Origin: Micromonospora sp. Llam0
GTDB taxonomy: Bacteria; Actinomycetota; Actinomycetes; Mycobacteriales; Micromonosporaceae
Length of the DNA stretch: 64,000 bases
Assembly: GCF_003751085.1 (NCBI RefSeq)
Contig: NZ_RJJY01000001.1
Location: forward strand, 1,922,001 to 1,986,000
Direction: 5' to 3'
Below are positions 46,134 through 55,818 of the stretch, piece by piece. The translations under genes were made by a program, and so were the position numbers. Numbering within the stretch: the stretch's first letter is position 1; every line of letters starts with the position of its first letter. Below the pieces are notes generated by a model, which was not told where the DNA came from, made no database searches, and worked only from the letters and a program-made list of their open reading frames with translations.

Positions 46134-47180
46134 TCACACCCAGCGCCGCACCGTCCGCCAGTACGCGGACAGCACGGCGTTCAACGCCGTCCTGCCCGGC
46201 GGGTCGATCAGCGGGGTGTCCAGCCGGTCGGTGAGGACCCGCATCCAGACCCGGTCCGGGACGGTCCGCTCGGCCTGCAGCCGTGCCCGGCGTCGCCGCA
46301 GATGGTCCCGGTGTTGCCACAGCCACCGGTAGCCGCGGAGCTTGTCGGCCAGCCAGCCCTGTCGGGCAGCCAGCACCAGCATCGCCAACTCCAGGGCCAG
46401 TAGCGGCGGGCCGAGCAGCACCAGCGACCGGGTGCCCCACGTCGTGGCCACGAACATCATCCGGTTGCGTTCGACGAGGTAGAACTTGAAGCTGTTGCGG
46501 CTGAACTCGTAGCGGTGCAGCGCCACCGCGTCCGGCACGTTGACAACTCGCAAACCGATTCGCCAGGTTCGGATCGACAGGTCCGCGTCCTCGTGGTAGG
46601 CGAAGTAGTGCGGGTCGAAGCCCTCCAGCCGGTCCCAGTGCGCCCGCCGGGTCACCAGGCAGGCACCCATCGCACCGGCGGTCTCGGTCGGCTCGGTGCG
46701 GGTCTCCCGCTCGCGGAACCCGCCGATCCAGCTCAACCCGAGCACGTGCACCTCGTTGCCGCGGGAGTTGAGCAGGTCCGGCTCGTCGGCCAGGCGGACC
46801 GCGCCGGCGGCGATGCCGATGCCCGGGTCGGCGAGCTCGTCCACCAGCCGGGCGAGGGCGGTCGACTCGACCACCGCGTCGCCGTTGACCAGCGCCACGT
46901 ACTCGCCGGCGGCAGCGGCCACGCCGACGTTGCAGCCGGCGGAGAAGCCGACGTTGCGGCCGTCGCCGACTACCGTGACGCCGGGAAGGTCGCCCAGCGC
47001 GGCGACGTCGTCGGTGGTGCACCCGTTGTCGACCAGCACCACGTCGACGTCGACCTTGACCGAGGCGAGCAGGGCTTCCACAGATCGGCGCAGCAGCGGC
47101 TCCGCGCCCCAGGCCAGCACGACGGCACTGACCCGGGGCAGACCGGACGGCACGCGGGACTTGTGGCTCGTTTCCGACAT
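46134..47180 (-). CDS. family 2 glycosyltransferase, rhamnosyltransferase-like
   Basis: A 348-residue GT-A enzyme. The nucleotide-sugar site has VVLAWGAEPLL, VVLVDNGCTTDD and NVGFSAGCNVGV; the metal site is LVNGDAVV. GFDPHYFAYHEDADLSIR carries the acceptor/catalytic acidic residues. The C-terminal ~110 residues include one hydrophobic segment (SLVLLGPPLLALELAMLVLA) that should tether it to the membrane. Its place beside rfbBD suggests it transfers rhamnose from dTDP-rhamnose to a cell-wall polymer; the acceptor is unknown. The ATG follows AGGAGAG. It converges on prcA. Confidence 0.88.
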   Translation of the reverse strand: MSETSHKSRVPSGLPRVSAVVLAWGAEPLLRRSVEALLASVKVDVDVVLVDNGCTTDDVAALGDLPGVTVVGDGRNVGFSAGCNVGVAAAAGEYVALVNGDAVVESTALARLVDELADPGIGIAAGAVRLADEPDLLNSRGNEVHVLGLSWIGGFRERETRTEPTETAGAMGACLVTRRAHWDRLEGFDPHYFAYHEDADLSIRTWRIGLRVVNVPDAVALHRYEFSRNSFKFYLVERNRMMFVATTWGTRSLVLLGPPLLALELAMLVLAARQGWLADKLRGYRWLWQHRDHLRRRRARLQAERTVPDRVWMRVLTDRLDTPLIDPPGRTALNAVLSAYWRTVRRWV

Positions 47181-47297
47181 TTCGGTTTCTCTCCTGGCCT
47201 GGGGAGCCGGGTCGCCCGACGCGGGCGTGCCTGTCGTGTCCGTCGGCTGTCGTGTCCGTCGGCCCGGCGGCCGTGAGATCAGCCGCCGTGACCGCAA

Positions 47298-48182
47298 TCA
47301 GCCGCCGAACGCCGGGTCGCGCAACGCGGTGGAGAGCATGCTCCGCCAGTCTGCCATGACCGGTAGCCCGGCGAGCGCCCAACGCCGATGTCCGAGCACC
47401 GAGTACGCCGGCCGGGCGGCGGGCCGGCGGAAGTTGGCACTGGTGGTGGGGCGGATCCGCATCGGGTCGAGGCCGCGCAGCGCGAATGCCTCACGGGCCA
47501 GCCCGCACCAGGTCGTCTGCCCGCTCGCCGTACCGTGGTAGATCCCGGCGGGGGCCGTGCCGGCGACCGCCGCCCCGGCCAGCGCGACCAGCTGGCCGGC
47601 GAGGGCGTACGACCAGGTCGGCTGACCATGCTGGTCGTCGACGACGTCGAGGTGTTCCCGCTCACCGGCCAGCCGCAGCATGGTCGCGACGAAGTTCGGT
47701 CCGTGCGCTCCGTAGAGCCACGCGGTGCGCACCACGTAGCCGCGCTCCGGCAGCAGTCGGGCGACCGCCTGCTCGCCGACGAGCTTGCTGCGGCCGTACC
47801 CGTTGACCGGCGAGGTCGGGGCGTCCTCCGGGTACGGGGAGGTGCCGTCGCCGGCGAACACGTAGTCGGTGGAGACGTGCACCAGGTACGCCCCGCGGTC
47901 GGCGCACGCCCGGGCCAGATGCGCTACGGCGGTGCCGTTGACGGCGGTGGCGGCGTCCTCGGCCGCCTCCGAGCCGTCCACGTCGGTCCACGCCGCGGCG
48001 TTGATCACCACCTGGTGCCCGTCGACGGCGGCAGCGACCGCCGCCGGGTCGGTGATGTCCAGATCGGTACGGGCCAGTGCGGTCACCGACCGGGCGTGGC
48101 GGTGGTCGGCCAACGCGGCCAGCAGGTCCCGCCCCAGCATCCCACCGGCACCGGTGACCAGCCACCGGTCGGCTGCGCTCAC
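47298..48182 (-). CDS. rfbD: dTDP-4-dehydrorhamnose reductase
   Basis: A 294-residue SDR-type enzyme for the last step of dTDP-L-rhamnose synthesis. TGAGGMLGRDLL is the NAD(P)H-binding loop; YGRSKLVGE contains the catalytic YxxxK. The GTG at 48182 overlaps the rfbB stop (GTGA), preferred over an upstream start that lies inside rfbB. It is followed after 117 bp by the glycosyltransferase gene. Confidence 0.95.
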   Translation of the reverse strand: MSAADRWLVTGAGGMLGRDLLAALADHRHARSVTALARTDLDITDPAAVAAAVDGHQVVINAAAWTDVDGSEAAEDAATAVNGTAVAHLARACADRGAYLVHVSTDYVFAGDGTSPYPEDAPTSPVNGYGRSKLVGEQAVARLLPERGYVVRTAWLYGAHGPNFVATMLRLAGEREHLDVVDDQHGQPTWSYALAGQLVALAGAAVAGTAPAGIYHGTASGQTTWCGLAREAFALRGLDPMRIRPTTSANFRRPAARPAYSVLGHRRWALAGLPVMADWRSMLSTALRDPAFGG

Positions 48183-49165
48183 GACGACGCCACAGGCTTC
48201 TTCAACGGCTCCCACCAGGACCGGTTCTCCCGGTACCAGCGGACCGTGCCGGCCAGTCCTTCGTCCAGCGTGACACTCGGGGTGTAGCCCAGTTCGCGGG
48301 AGATCTTTCCGATGTCCAGCGAGTAGCGCCGGTCATGCCCCTTGCGGTCGGTGACTGGGACGACCCGTTCCCACCCCACCCCGCAGGCGTCCAGTAGTCG
48401 GGCGGTGAGCTCCTTGTTGGTCAGTTCGGTCCCGCCGCCGATGTGGTAGACCTCGCCGGCGCGCCCGCCGGCGGCGACCAGCGCGATGCCCACACAGTGG
48501 TCTCGCACGTGCAGCCAGTCCCGGATGTTGCCGCCGTCGCCGTACAGCGGCACCGTACCGCCGTCCAGCAGGTTGGTGACGAACAGCGGAATGACCTTCT
48601 CCGGGAACTGGTACGGCCCGTAGTTGTTGGAGCAGCGGGTCACCACCACGTCCATGCCGTGTGTCCGGTGGTAGGCCAGGGCCAGCAGGTCGGAGCCGGC
48701 CTTGGACGCGGAGTACGGCGAGTTCGGCGACAACGGCCAGTCCTCGGTCCACGACCCTTCGTCGATCGACCCGTACACCTCGTCGGTCGAGACGTGCACG
48801 AACCGGTTCGTCCCGTGGCGCAGCGCCGCGTCGAGCAGCGTCTGGGTGCCCACCACGTTGGTGGTCACGAACTCTGCGGCACCGGTGATCGACCGGTCGA
48901 CGTGGGACTCGGCGGCGAAGTGCACCACCATGTCGTGTCCGGCGAGCGCCCGGTCGACGGCGGCGCTGTCGCAGATGTCCGCTTGGAGGAAGGCCAGCCG
49001 TGGGTCGTCGCGGACCGGGGCCAGGTTGGCGAGATTGCCGGAGTAGGTCAACTTGTCCAGCACGGTCACCGCGTCCGGGCTGGCCGGGGCGTCCGGGTCG
49101 GTGAGCAGCATGCGGACGAATTCGGAACCGATGAAGCCGGCACCGCCGGTGACGAGGACTCTCAC
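48179..49165 (-). CDS. rfbB: dTDP-glucose 4,6-dehydratase
   Basis: A 328-residue extended SDR enzyme, second step of dTDP-rhamnose synthesis. TGGAGFIGSEFV is the NAD-binding motif, ADICD the coenzyme Asp region, STDEVYGSI carries the catalytic Asp-Glu, and YSASKAGSD the YxxxK. It is divergent from rfbA over 207 bp. A TAGACT hexamer lies nine bases before its GTG on the minus strand. Confidence 0.96.
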   Translation of the reverse strand: MRVLVTGGAGFIGSEFVRMLLTDPDAPASPDAVTVLDKLTYSGNLANLAPVRDDPRLAFLQADICDSAAVDRALAGHDMVVHFAAESHVDRSITGAAEFVTTNVVGTQTLLDAALRHGTNRFVHVSTDEVYGSIDEGSWTEDWPLSPNSPYSASKAGSDLLALAYHRTHGMDVVVTRCSNNYGPYQFPEKVIPLFVTNLLDGGTVPLYGDGGNIRDWLHVRDHCVGIALVAAGGRAGEVYHIGGGTELTNKELTARLLDACGVGWERVVPVTDRKGHDRRYSLDIGKISRELGYTPSVTLDEGLAGTVRWYRENRSWWEPLKKPVASS

Positions 49166-49360
49166 AGGTCCGGGAGTCTACGGGACGGCGTCACCGTCGA
49201 CCGGGGGATCGCCGGTGACGGCTATCCGACGATGTCCCCGCCGGGACCGGCAATGGACTGGTGCACGACCGGCCCAGCAGGTGTCGGACGAAGGGTTCGA
49301 CATCCGTGACCGGGCCCGTACAGGGAGCCCGTTGACGGTTGCTGTGGGTGGTTAGGCCGG

Positions 49361-49366
49361 TAGGCT
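49361..49366 (+). promoter_or_regulatory. -10 element, leaderless rfbA
   Basis: TAGGCT lies six bases before the GTG at 49373. Confidence 0.55.
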
Positions 49367-49372
49367 CCCGCC

Positions 49373-50281
49373 GTGCGTGGAATCCTACTCGCCGGCGGCA
49401 CCGGCTCTCGGCTCTGGCCGATCACTCGCGCGGTGTCGAAACAGCTCATGCCGGTATTCGACAAACCGATGATCTACTACCCGCTCGCTACCCTGATCAT
49501 GTCCGGCATCCAGGAGATCCTGGTCGTGACCACACCGGAGGATCAACCGCAGTTCCGTCGACTGCTCGGCGACGGTGCGCAGTTCGGGCTGCAGCTGAGC
49601 TACCGGGCCCAGCCCCGGCCGGAGGGCATCGCCCAGGCGTTCGTGCTCGGCGCGGACTTCATCGGCGACGAGTCCGTCGCGCTGATCCTGGGCGACAACA
49701 TCTTCCACGGCATCGGTCTGGATCGGAAGCTGTCCGACCACGCCGACCTCACCGGCGGCCTGATCTTCGCCTACCCGGTGGCCAACCCCGAGGCGTACGG
49801 CGTGGTCGACTTCGACGCCGCCGGGCGGGTCCTGTCGATCGAGGAGAAGCCGAAGCGGCCGCGGTCGCGCTACGCGGTGCCCGGGTTGTACTTCTACGAC
49901 AACCAGGTGGTGGAGATCGCTGCGGGGCTGAAACCGAGCGACCGAGGTGAGCTGGAGATCACCGCGGTCAACGAGGCGTACCGCCGGGCCGGTCAGCTGT
50001 CGGTGACCGTGCTGGACCGGGGGACGGCCTGGCTGGACACCGGCACGTTCAATTCGATGGTGCAGGCCGCCGAGTTCGTCCGGGTGATCGAGGAGCGCCA
50101 GGGCATGAAGATCGGCTGCGTCGAGGAGTCCGCCTGGCGCGCCGGTCTGATCGACGACGATCAGCTGCGCGCCCTCGCCGAGCCGCTGACCAAGAGCGGT
50201 TACGGCAGCTACCTGCTGAGCCTGATCGAGGAGCGCCACGACCACCGGTTGTCCGATGCCGGACCGGCCGAGGAGGCCTGA
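49373..50281 (+). CDS. rfbA: glucose-1-phosphate thymidylyltransferase
   Basis: A 302-residue nucleotidyltransferase for the first step of dTDP-rhamnose synthesis. The signature [18 protein letters not shown] is at residues 8-25, [11 protein letters not shown] follows, and [10 protein letters not shown] carries the metal Asp. Length fits the long RmlA/RfbA class. It overlaps rfbC by one base (TGATG). Confidence 0.97.
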   Translation: MRGILLAGGTGSRLWPITRAVSKQLMPVFDKPMIYYPLATLIMSGIQEILVVTTPEDQPQFRRLLGDGAQFGLQLSYRAQPRPEGIAQAFVLGADFIGDESVALILGDNIFHGIGLDRKLSDHADLTGGLIFAYPVANPEAYGVVDFDAAGRVLSIEEKPKRPRSRYAVPGLYFYDNQVVEIAAGLKPSDRGELEITAVNEAYRRAGQLSVTVLDRGTAWLDTGTFNSMVQAAEFVRVIEERQGMKIGCVEESAWRAGLIDDDQLRALAEPLTKSGYGSYLLSLIEERHDHRLSDAGPAEEA

Positions 50282-50904
50282 TGAAGATCCGGGAGCTCGA
50301 GATCGAGGGCGCCTGGGAGGTCACCCCGCAGCAGCACGGTGACCCGCGCGGGCTGTTCCTGGAGTGGTACCGCTTCGACCACCTGGCCGGGGCGGTCGGG
50401 CATCCGCTACGGCTGGCCCAGGGCAACCTGTCGGTCTCGGCGCGCGGCGTGGTCCGGGGTATCCACTTCGCCGACGTGCCGCCCGGTCAGGCCAAGTACA
50501 TCAGCTGTGTACGGGGCGCGGTGGTCGACGTGATCGTGGACCTGCGGGTCGGTTCACCGACGTTCGGCCGCTGGACGGCGGTGCGACTCGACGACGTGGA
50601 CCGCCGCGCGGTCTACCTCAGCGAAGGACTCGGGCACGGGTTCTGCGCGATGTCCGACGACGCCACCCTGAACTATCTCTGCTCGACCACCTACAACCCG
50701 CGCGCGGAGCACGGCGTGCATCCGCTCGACGCCGACCTGGCCGTCGACTGGCCGGTCGCCGCGCCGCAGCTGTCCGCCCGCGACGACGCGGCCCCGACAC
50801 TGGCCCGGGCCCGCGCCGACGGCCTGCTGCCGGACTACGGCCGCTGTCGGGAGTTCGCTGCCCGGCTTTCCGCTGGCGAGTCGCCGTACGCGCCTGGCCA
50901 ATAA
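50281..50904 (+). CDS. rfbC: dTDP-4-dehydrorhamnose 3,5-epimerase
   Basis: A 207-residue cupin-fold epimerase for the third step of dTDP-rhamnose synthesis. GVVRGIHFADVPPGQAKYI carries the catalytic His, and Tyr in STTYNPRAEHG is the expected acid. It is coupled to rfbA and followed by a strong terminator. The usual KPQR-like C-terminal section is short. Confidence 0.94.
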   Translation: MKIRELEIEGAWEVTPQQHGDPRGLFLEWYRFDHLAGAVGHPLRLAQGNLSVSARGVVRGIHFADVPPGQAKYISCVRGAVVDVIVDLRVGSPTFGRWTAVRLDDVDRRAVYLSEGLGHGFCAMSDDATLNYLCSTTYNPRAEHGVHPLDADLAVDWPVAAPQLSARDDAAPTLARARADGLLPDYGRCREFAARLSAGESPYAPGQ

Positions 50905-50917
50905 CTCTGCGCGAAAG

Positions 50918-50950
50918 CGACCTGTCGGGCGTAGTTCGCCCGACAGGTCG
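50918..50950 (+). terminator. perfect hairpin between rfbC and pafA
   Basis: CGACCTGTCGGGCG and its complement form a 14-bp stem with a five-base loop. Confidence 0.85.
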
Positions 50951-50982
50951 GCCGAGACTGACCACGGAGCCCTCGGGGCGGC

Positions 50983-50988
50983 TAATGT
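50983..50988 (+). promoter_or_regulatory. -10 element, leaderless pafA
   Basis: TAATGT lies six bases before the ATG at 50995. pafA therefore seems to have its own promoter after the rfb terminator. Confidence 0.55.
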
Positions 50989-50994
50989 CTGGTC

Positions 50995-52353
50995 ATGGAA
51001 CGGCGAATCTTCGGGCTCGAAACCGAGTACGGTGTCACCTGCACCTACCGCGGCCAGCGGCGGCTGTCGCCGGACGAGGTGGCGCGCTACCTGTTCCGCC
51101 GGGTGGTCTCCTGGGGGCGGTCCAGCAACGTCTTCCTCCGCAACGGGGCCCGGCTCTACCTCGACGTCGGATCCCACCCGGAGTACGCCACCCCGGAGTG
51201 TGACTCGGTCACCGACCTGGTAGCGCATGACCGGGCCGGCGAGCGGATCCTCGAAGGGCTGCTGGTGGACGCCGAGAAGCGCCTGCATGACGAGGGCATC
51301 GCCGGCGAGATCTACCTGTTCAAGAACAACACCGACTCGGCCGGCAACTCGTACGGCTGCCACGAGAACTACCTCGTCTCCCGGCACGGCGAGTTCGGTC
51401 GGCTGGCCGACGTGCTGATCCCGTTCCTGGTCACCCGGCAGCTCATCTGCGGTGCCGGCAAGGTCCTGCAGACGCCGCGCGGGGCGGTCTACTGCCTGTC
51501 CCAGCGGGCCGAGCACATCTGGGAGGGCGTCTCCTCGGCGACCACCCGGTCCCGGCCGATCATCAACACCCGCGACGAACCGCACGCCGACGCCGAGCGG
51601 TACCGCCGGCTGCACGTCATCGTCGGTGACTCCAACATGAACGAGGTGACCACGCTGCTCAAGGTCGGCAGCGCGGACATCGTGCTGCGGATGATCGAAG
51701 CCGGCGTCGTCATGCGGGACCTGTCGTTGGAGAACCCGATCCGGGCGATCCGCGAGGTCTCCCACGACATCACCGGCCGGCGCAAGATCCGCCTCGCCTC
51801 CAACAAGGAGGTCAGCGCGCTGGAGATCCAGCAGGAGTACCTGGCCCGGGCGACCGAGTTCGTCGAACGCCGGGGCGGCGACCAGACCGCCAAGCGGGTC
51901 GTCGAGCTGTGGGGCCGGGCGCTGCGCGCGGTCGAGACCGGTGACCTGGATCCGGTCGCCCGGGAGATCGACTGGGTGACCAAGTTGAAGCTGATCGAGC
52001 GTTACCAGCGCAAGCACGATCTGCCGCTGTCCCACCCGCGGGTCGCCCAGATGGATCTGGCGTACCACGACCTGCGCCGCGGCCGCGGGCTGTACGCGCT
52101 GCTGGAGCGGCGCGGACAGGTCGACCGGGTGGCCACCGACCCGGAGATCTTCGAGGCGAAGGAGACGCCGCCGCAGACCACCCGGGCCCGGCTGCGCGGC
52201 GAGTTCATCCGGCACGCCCAGGAGAAGCGGCGGGACTTCACCGTCGACTGGGTCCACCTCAAGCTGAACGACCAGGCCCAGCGCACCGTGCTGTGCAAGG
52301 ACCCGTTCCGGGCCTACGACGAGCGGGTGGAGCGGCTGATCGCGAGCATGTGA
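50995..52353 (+). CDS. pafA: Pup-protein ligase
   Basis: A 452-residue ATP-dependent ligase that phosphorylates the C-terminal Glu of Pup and joins it to a lysine of the substrate. FGLETEYGV (residues 6-14, Glu9) is the Mg-binding strand. [18 protein letters not shown] and [12 protein letters not shown] are typical, and it lacks the Dop-specific loop. It is separated from pup-prcBA by the rhamnose genes, unusual relative to mycobacteria. Confidence 0.97.
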   Translation: MERRIFGLETEYGVTCTYRGQRRLSPDEVARYLFRRVVSWGRSSNVFLRNGARLYLDVGSHPEYATPECDSVTDLVAHDRAGERILEGLLVDAEKRLHDEGIAGEIYLFKNNTDSAGNSYGCHENYLVSRHGEFGRLADVLIPFLVTRQLICGAGKVLQTPRGAVYCLSQRAEHIWEGVSSATTRSRPIINTRDEPHADAERYRRLHVIVGDSNMNEVTTLLKVGSADIVLRMIEAGVVMRDLSLENPIRAIREVSHDITGRRKIRLASNKEVSALEIQQEYLARATEFVERRGGDQTAKRVVELWGRALRAVETGDLDPVAREIDWVTKLKLIERYQRKHDLPLSHPRVAQMDLAYHDLRRGRGLYALLERRGQVDRVATDPEIFEAKETPPQTTRARLRGEFIRHAQEKRRDFTVDWVHLKLNDQAQRTVLCKDPFRAYDERVERLIASM

Positions 52354-52373
52354 GACGGTAGGCTCACCGGACG

Positions 52374-52610
52374 ATGGCTGAACCGACCCGCGACGATCCC
52401 GCGCCGCCGACGTTGCCGACGACACCGTCCGCCGCCGGGCGGCCGAGCCCGTTTCCCCGGACCGAGACCTGGCTCGAGCGGCGGCGCAACAAGATCGCTG
52501 CGGAGATCGCCCGCAACCGCCGTGGCGAGTACACCGTGCCCACCTGGGTGCTCGCCACGGTGTTGGCACTCATCCTGGGTGCCTGGGCGGTCCTGATCAT
52601 CGTCAGCTGA
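52374..52610 (+). CDS. small single-pass membrane protein
   Basis: A 78-residue protein. A Pro-rich disordered N-terminus (1-30) precedes a basic helical stretch (TWLERRRNKIAAEIARNR) and one hydrophobic helix (VPTWVLATVLALILGAWAVL). Topology is likely N-in. A TAGGCT hexamer lies nine bases before the ATG. It is conserved in shape beside pafA in related organisms, I believe, but its function is unknown. Confidence 0.7.
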   Translation: MAEPTRDDPAPPTLPTTPSAAGRPSPFPRTETWLERRRNKIAAEIARNRRGEYTVPTWVLATVLALILGAWAVLIIVS

Positions 52611-52625
52611 GCCGGTGCCGCCGGG

Positions 52626-53729
52626 TCAGCCGACGCTGTCGCCGCCGGCCAGCGCCGCCGCGTGCCGGCCGGCGGCCGCGCAGGCCAGGAAGTACGCGTG
52701 GTCGCCGGCCAGGTCCCGGCCCATGGTGCGCAGCGGCACCGGGCTGGCCCGCAACGCCGCGTCGAGACCGTCGGTGGCGACCCGTACCGCGCGGTGCCGG
52801 CCGATCGGCGCTACCAGTTGACCCAGCGCGGCGGCCACGTCGTCGGCGATCTCCGCCTGCAGGTCCGCCGGGATCACCAGGTCCGCCGGGGCGAGCGCCA
52901 CCCGGCCGTACGCGGTGCTGCTGTGGTGCGACAGGCCGCGGTGACGCGGCCGCGGGTCGTCGGCGGAGATGCGCAGCGCGCCGACCGGCCGCCCACCGAG
53001 CGTGGCGGCGGCGTTGACCGCCTCGCCGACCCCGACGCCGGAGAAACCCCATCTGGTGCCGGTGCCGAGGTTGCCCGGACCCTGGCAGACCACCGTCACG
53101 TCGGCGGCCAGCACGTGCCGGGCGGCCAGCAGCCCGCTGTGGACGGTGGTGGCCTCCAGATCGCCGCCGAAGCACTGGCCGACGGTCACCGTGCCGGCGA
53201 GCGTGCCGGACAGCCCGTCGAGGGTCCGGGAGAAGCCGGCGGGCAGCGCCCCGCCGTCGGTCATCACGTACCCGACGCGCAGCCGGGGCCGGTCGGCGAG
53301 GACGCCGGCGACGATCGCCGGCAGCGCCGAGTGCAGGTCGGCGGTGACCACCGGCATCCCGGCCAGGTCCTCGGCGTCGGCCAGCACCTGCCGGTGCGGT
53401 GACGCCTCCTCGTCGACCCCGCACACGATCGCCTGCAGCGGGGTGTAGCGGGCCTTCACCAGATGCCCGTCGGAGCGGTCCCGCCCGCCCGGCGGGTCCG
53501 GCGGCAGCCGGTCCGGCACCGCCACCACCAGGGCATACCCGCCGGTGCCGAGCCCCATCAGCAGCGCCGAGACGTTCAGCAGCACCCGGTCGCCGGGTTC
53601 GGGTTCGCCGACCAGCTCCGGGTAGGCCACCGCGCGTACCGGCTCCCCGTCGACCGCGACGTCCAGTTCGACCGCCCCCCGCCACCGCCGCCGGACCGCG
53701 GTGACCCTGCCGTCACGCCATCGCACCAT
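52626..53729 (-). CDS. DUF3866 family protein
   Basis: A 367-residue conserved protein with a beta-rich N-terminus (MVRWRDGRVTAVRRRW) and a glycine-rich core (VVCQGPGNLGTGTRWGFSGV; GHLVKARYTPLQA). The family is found near proteasome and paf genes in actinobacteria, and its function is unknown. The start is ATG 53729; the longer in-frame start at 53780 overlaps the divergent promoter. A TAGCGT hexamer seven bases upstream suggests a leaderless transcript. It is divergent from pafB. Confidence 0.85.
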   Translation of the reverse strand: MVRWRDGRVTAVRRRWRGAVELDVAVDGEPVRAVAYPELVGEPEPGDRVLLNVSALLMGLGTGGYALVVAVPDRLPPDPPGGRDRSDGHLVKARYTPLQAIVCGVDEEASPHRQVLADAEDLAGMPVVTADLHSALPAIVAGVLADRPRLRVGYVMTDGGALPAGFSRTLDGLSGTLAGTVTVGQCFGGDLEATTVHSGLLAARHVLAADVTVVCQGPGNLGTGTRWGFSGVGVGEAVNAAATLGGRPVGALRISADDPRPRHRGLSHHSSTAYGRVALAPADLVIPADLQAEIADDVAAALGQLVAPIGRHRAVRVATDGLDAALRASPVPLRTMGRDLAGDHAYFLACAAAGRHAAALAGGDSVG

Positions 53730-53736
53730 GCCGGGC

Positions 53737-53742
53737 ACGCTA
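53737..53742 (-). promoter_or_regulatory. -10 element, leaderless DUF3866 gene
   Basis: TAGCGT on the minus strand lies seven bases before the ATG. Confidence 0.5.
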
Positions 53743-53797
53743 ACCTGCACCTCCGTACGGCGGCCGGGCGGGGCGGTCACTGCCCCGCCGACACTGC

Positions 53798-53803
53798 TAG
53801 CGT
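53798..53803 (+). promoter_or_regulatory. -10 element, leaderless pafB
   Basis: TAGCGT lies six bases before the GTG at 53810. It is 55 bp from the similar element of the divergent DUF3866 gene. Confidence 0.55.
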
Positions 53804-53809
53804 CGTGCC

Positions 53810-54805
53810 GTGTCCCGCAACCGGACCGAACGCCTGGTCAATCTCGTGATCTGCCTGTTGTCGACGCGGCGCTTCCTGACCGCCGCGCAGATCGCCGCGA
53901 CCGTACCCGGCTACGAACACGATCCGTCCGACGTCCGCGACCACGAGGCGTTCCAGCGCAAGTTCGAGCGGGACAAGGCGGAGCTGCGTGACCTCGGCGT
54001 GCCGCTGGAGACCGGCGCGGCCAGCGCCTTCGACAGCGAACCGGGCTACCGGATCGCCCACCGCGAGTACGCGCTGCCGGAGATTCCGCTGGAGCCGGAG
54101 GAGGCCGCCGCGGTCGGCATCGCCGCCCGGCTGTGGCAGCACGCCGGGCTGGCCGCCGCCGCCTCGTCCGGGCTGGCCAAGTTGCGGGCCGCCGGCATCG
54201 ACGTGGATCCGCAGGCCACCCTCGGGGTGGAGCCGGTGGTGACGGTCGACCCGGCGTTCGCCGCGCTGACCGCCGCAGCCCGCGACCGGCGGCCGGTGAC
54301 CTTCGACTACCGGGTGCCCAGCGGTGACATCCCCACCCGGCGGCGGCTGCAGCCCTGGGGGGTGGTCTGCTGGCGGGGCCGCTGGTACGTGGTCGGCCAC
54401 GACCAGGACCGTGCGGCCACCCGCTGCTTCCGGTTGTCCCGGGTGGTGGGCGCGGTGCGGCTCGCCGGTCGGGCCGGCAGTTTCTCCCCGCCGACCGACG
54501 TCGACCTGATCAGTCACGTCGCCCGCTGGTCGGACCCGGTCGAACGTACCGGCGTGGCCACCGTGCTGACCGGGCCGGGCCGGGCCGCCGGCCTGCGGCG
54601 CGGCGCGGAGTCCTGCGTCCCGGGCCCGGACGGGGACCGGCTGACGCTGCGCTACGCCGAGCCGGAGGCGCTCGCCGGCCAGCTGGCCAGGTACGGCGCC
54701 GACGTGCGGGTGCTCGATCCGCCGGAGCTGCGCGAGCTGGTGATCCAGCGGCTGAAGGAGATCGTGGTGGCGCACCAGCCGGCCGGTGCGGAGGTGCGGG
54801 GGTGA
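53810..54805 (+). CDS. pafB: WYL-domain transcriptional regulator PafB
   Basis: A 331-residue regulator. Winged helix-turn-helix at the N-terminus (RNRTERLVNLVICLLSTRRF; TAAQIAATVPGY), WYL domain in the middle (VTFDYRVPSGD and GRWYVVGHDQDR) and a WCX extension. In Mycobacterium PafBC activates the RecA-independent DNA-damage response. It overlaps pafC by four bases (GTGA), so both are made together as a heterodimer. Confidence 0.94.
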   Translation: MSRNRTERLVNLVICLLSTRRFLTAAQIAATVPGYEHDPSDVRDHEAFQRKFERDKAELRDLGVPLETGAASAFDSEPGYRIAHREYALPEIPLEPEEAAAVGIAARLWQHAGLAAAASSGLAKLRAAGIDVDPQATLGVEPVVTVDPAFAALTAAARDRRPVTFDYRVPSGDIPTRRRLQPWGVVCWRGRWYVVGHDQDRAATRCFRLSRVVGAVRLAGRAGSFSPPTDVDLISHVARWSDPVERTGVATVLTGPGRAAGLRRGAESCVPGPDGDRLTLRYAEPEALAGQLARYGADVRVLDPPELRELVIQRLKEIVVAHQPAGAEVRG

Positions 54806-55809
54806 CCACGTCCCGACCGACCGGCTCGCGGGCCTCCGCCGACCGGCTCGCCCGGCTGCTCAACCTGGTGCCCTACCTGCTGGCCCGGCCGGGCGTGGAG
54901 ATCGCCCAGGCCGCCGCCGACCTGGGCACCACCGCCCGTCAGCTGCGGGAGGACCTGGAGCTGCTGTGGGTGTGCGGGCTGCCCGGCTACGGTCCGGGCG
55001 ACCTGATCGACATGGCGTTCGACGGCGACCGGGTGACGATCACCTACGACGCGGGGATCGACCGGCCGTTGCGGCTGACACCGGACGAGGCACTGGCCCT
55101 GGTGGTGGCGCTTCGGATGCTGGCCGAGACGCCGGGGCTGGCCAACCGGGACGCCGTCGAGCGGGCGCTGGCCAAGATCGAGGACGCGGCGGGTGAGTCG
55201 GCCGGTGCCCCGGTGGCGGTACGCCTGCCCGGTGACACGGCCCGGCTGGACCGGCTGCGGTCGGCGGCGCAGAGCGGTCGGGCGGTGCGGATCACCTACT
55301 ACACGGCGGCCCGCGACGAGACCACCGATCGGGTCGTCGACCCGATCCGGGTGCTCATGATCGGCGGTCGGGGCTATCTTGAGGCCTGGTGCCGGCGGGC
55401 CGAGGCGGTCCGGCTGTTCCGGGCCGACCGCGTCGACGCGCTGGTCGAGCTGGACCAGCCGGCCGCCGTACCGCCGCAGGCCGGTCGGCACGAGCTCCGG
55501 GAGGCCGCGTTCCAACCCACGCCGGACCTGCCGTCGGTGGTCCTGCGGGTCGGCCGGTGCGGCCGGTGGATCACCGAGTACTACCCGTGCGAGGACGTCC
55601 AGGTCGAACCGAACGGCGAGTGGCTGGTCACCATGCGGGTCACCGACCTGGCCTGGGCCCGCCGGTTCGTGCTCGGGCTGGGCCCGGACGTGACGGTGGT
55701 CGCTCCGGCGCAGTTGGTGGCGCAGGTGCACGCGGCCGCGTCCGCCGCGCTCGCCGCGTACGCCGTACCCGGTGGTGCACCGGCTGCGGACCTGTCCGCT
55801 AGCGGCTAG
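54802..55809 (+). CDS. pafC: WYL-domain transcriptional regulator PafC
   Basis: A 335-residue partner of PafB with the same architecture: N-terminal winged helix (SADRLARLLNLVPYLLARPG; IAQAAADLGTTARQLREDL), WYL domain (AVRITYYTAARDE; GRGYLEAWCRRAEAVRLFR) and WCX tail. The GTG start is inside the pafB stop. The unit is followed by a small membrane protein gene whose promoter lies at the end of pafC. Confidence 0.94.
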   Translation: MTTSRPTGSRASADRLARLLNLVPYLLARPGVEIAQAAADLGTTARQLREDLELLWVCGLPGYGPGDLIDMAFDGDRVTITYDAGIDRPLRLTPDEALALVVALRMLAETPGLANRDAVERALAKIEDAAGESAGAPVAVRLPGDTARLDRLRSAAQSGRAVRITYYTAARDETTDRVVDPIRVLMIGGRGYLEAWCRRAEAVRLFRADRVDALVELDQPAAVPPQAGRHELREAAFQPTPDLPSVVLRVGRCGRWITEYYPCEDVQVEPNGEWLVTMRVTDLAWARRFVLGLGPDVTVVAPAQLVAQVHAAASAALAAYAVPGGAPAADLSASG

Positions 55810-55812
55810 TCT
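55807..55812 (+). promoter_or_regulatory. -10 element, leaderless gene at 55819
   Basis: TAGTCT overlaps the pafC stop codon and lies six bases before the GTG. Confidence 0.5.
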
Positions 55813-55818
55813 GCTCAG

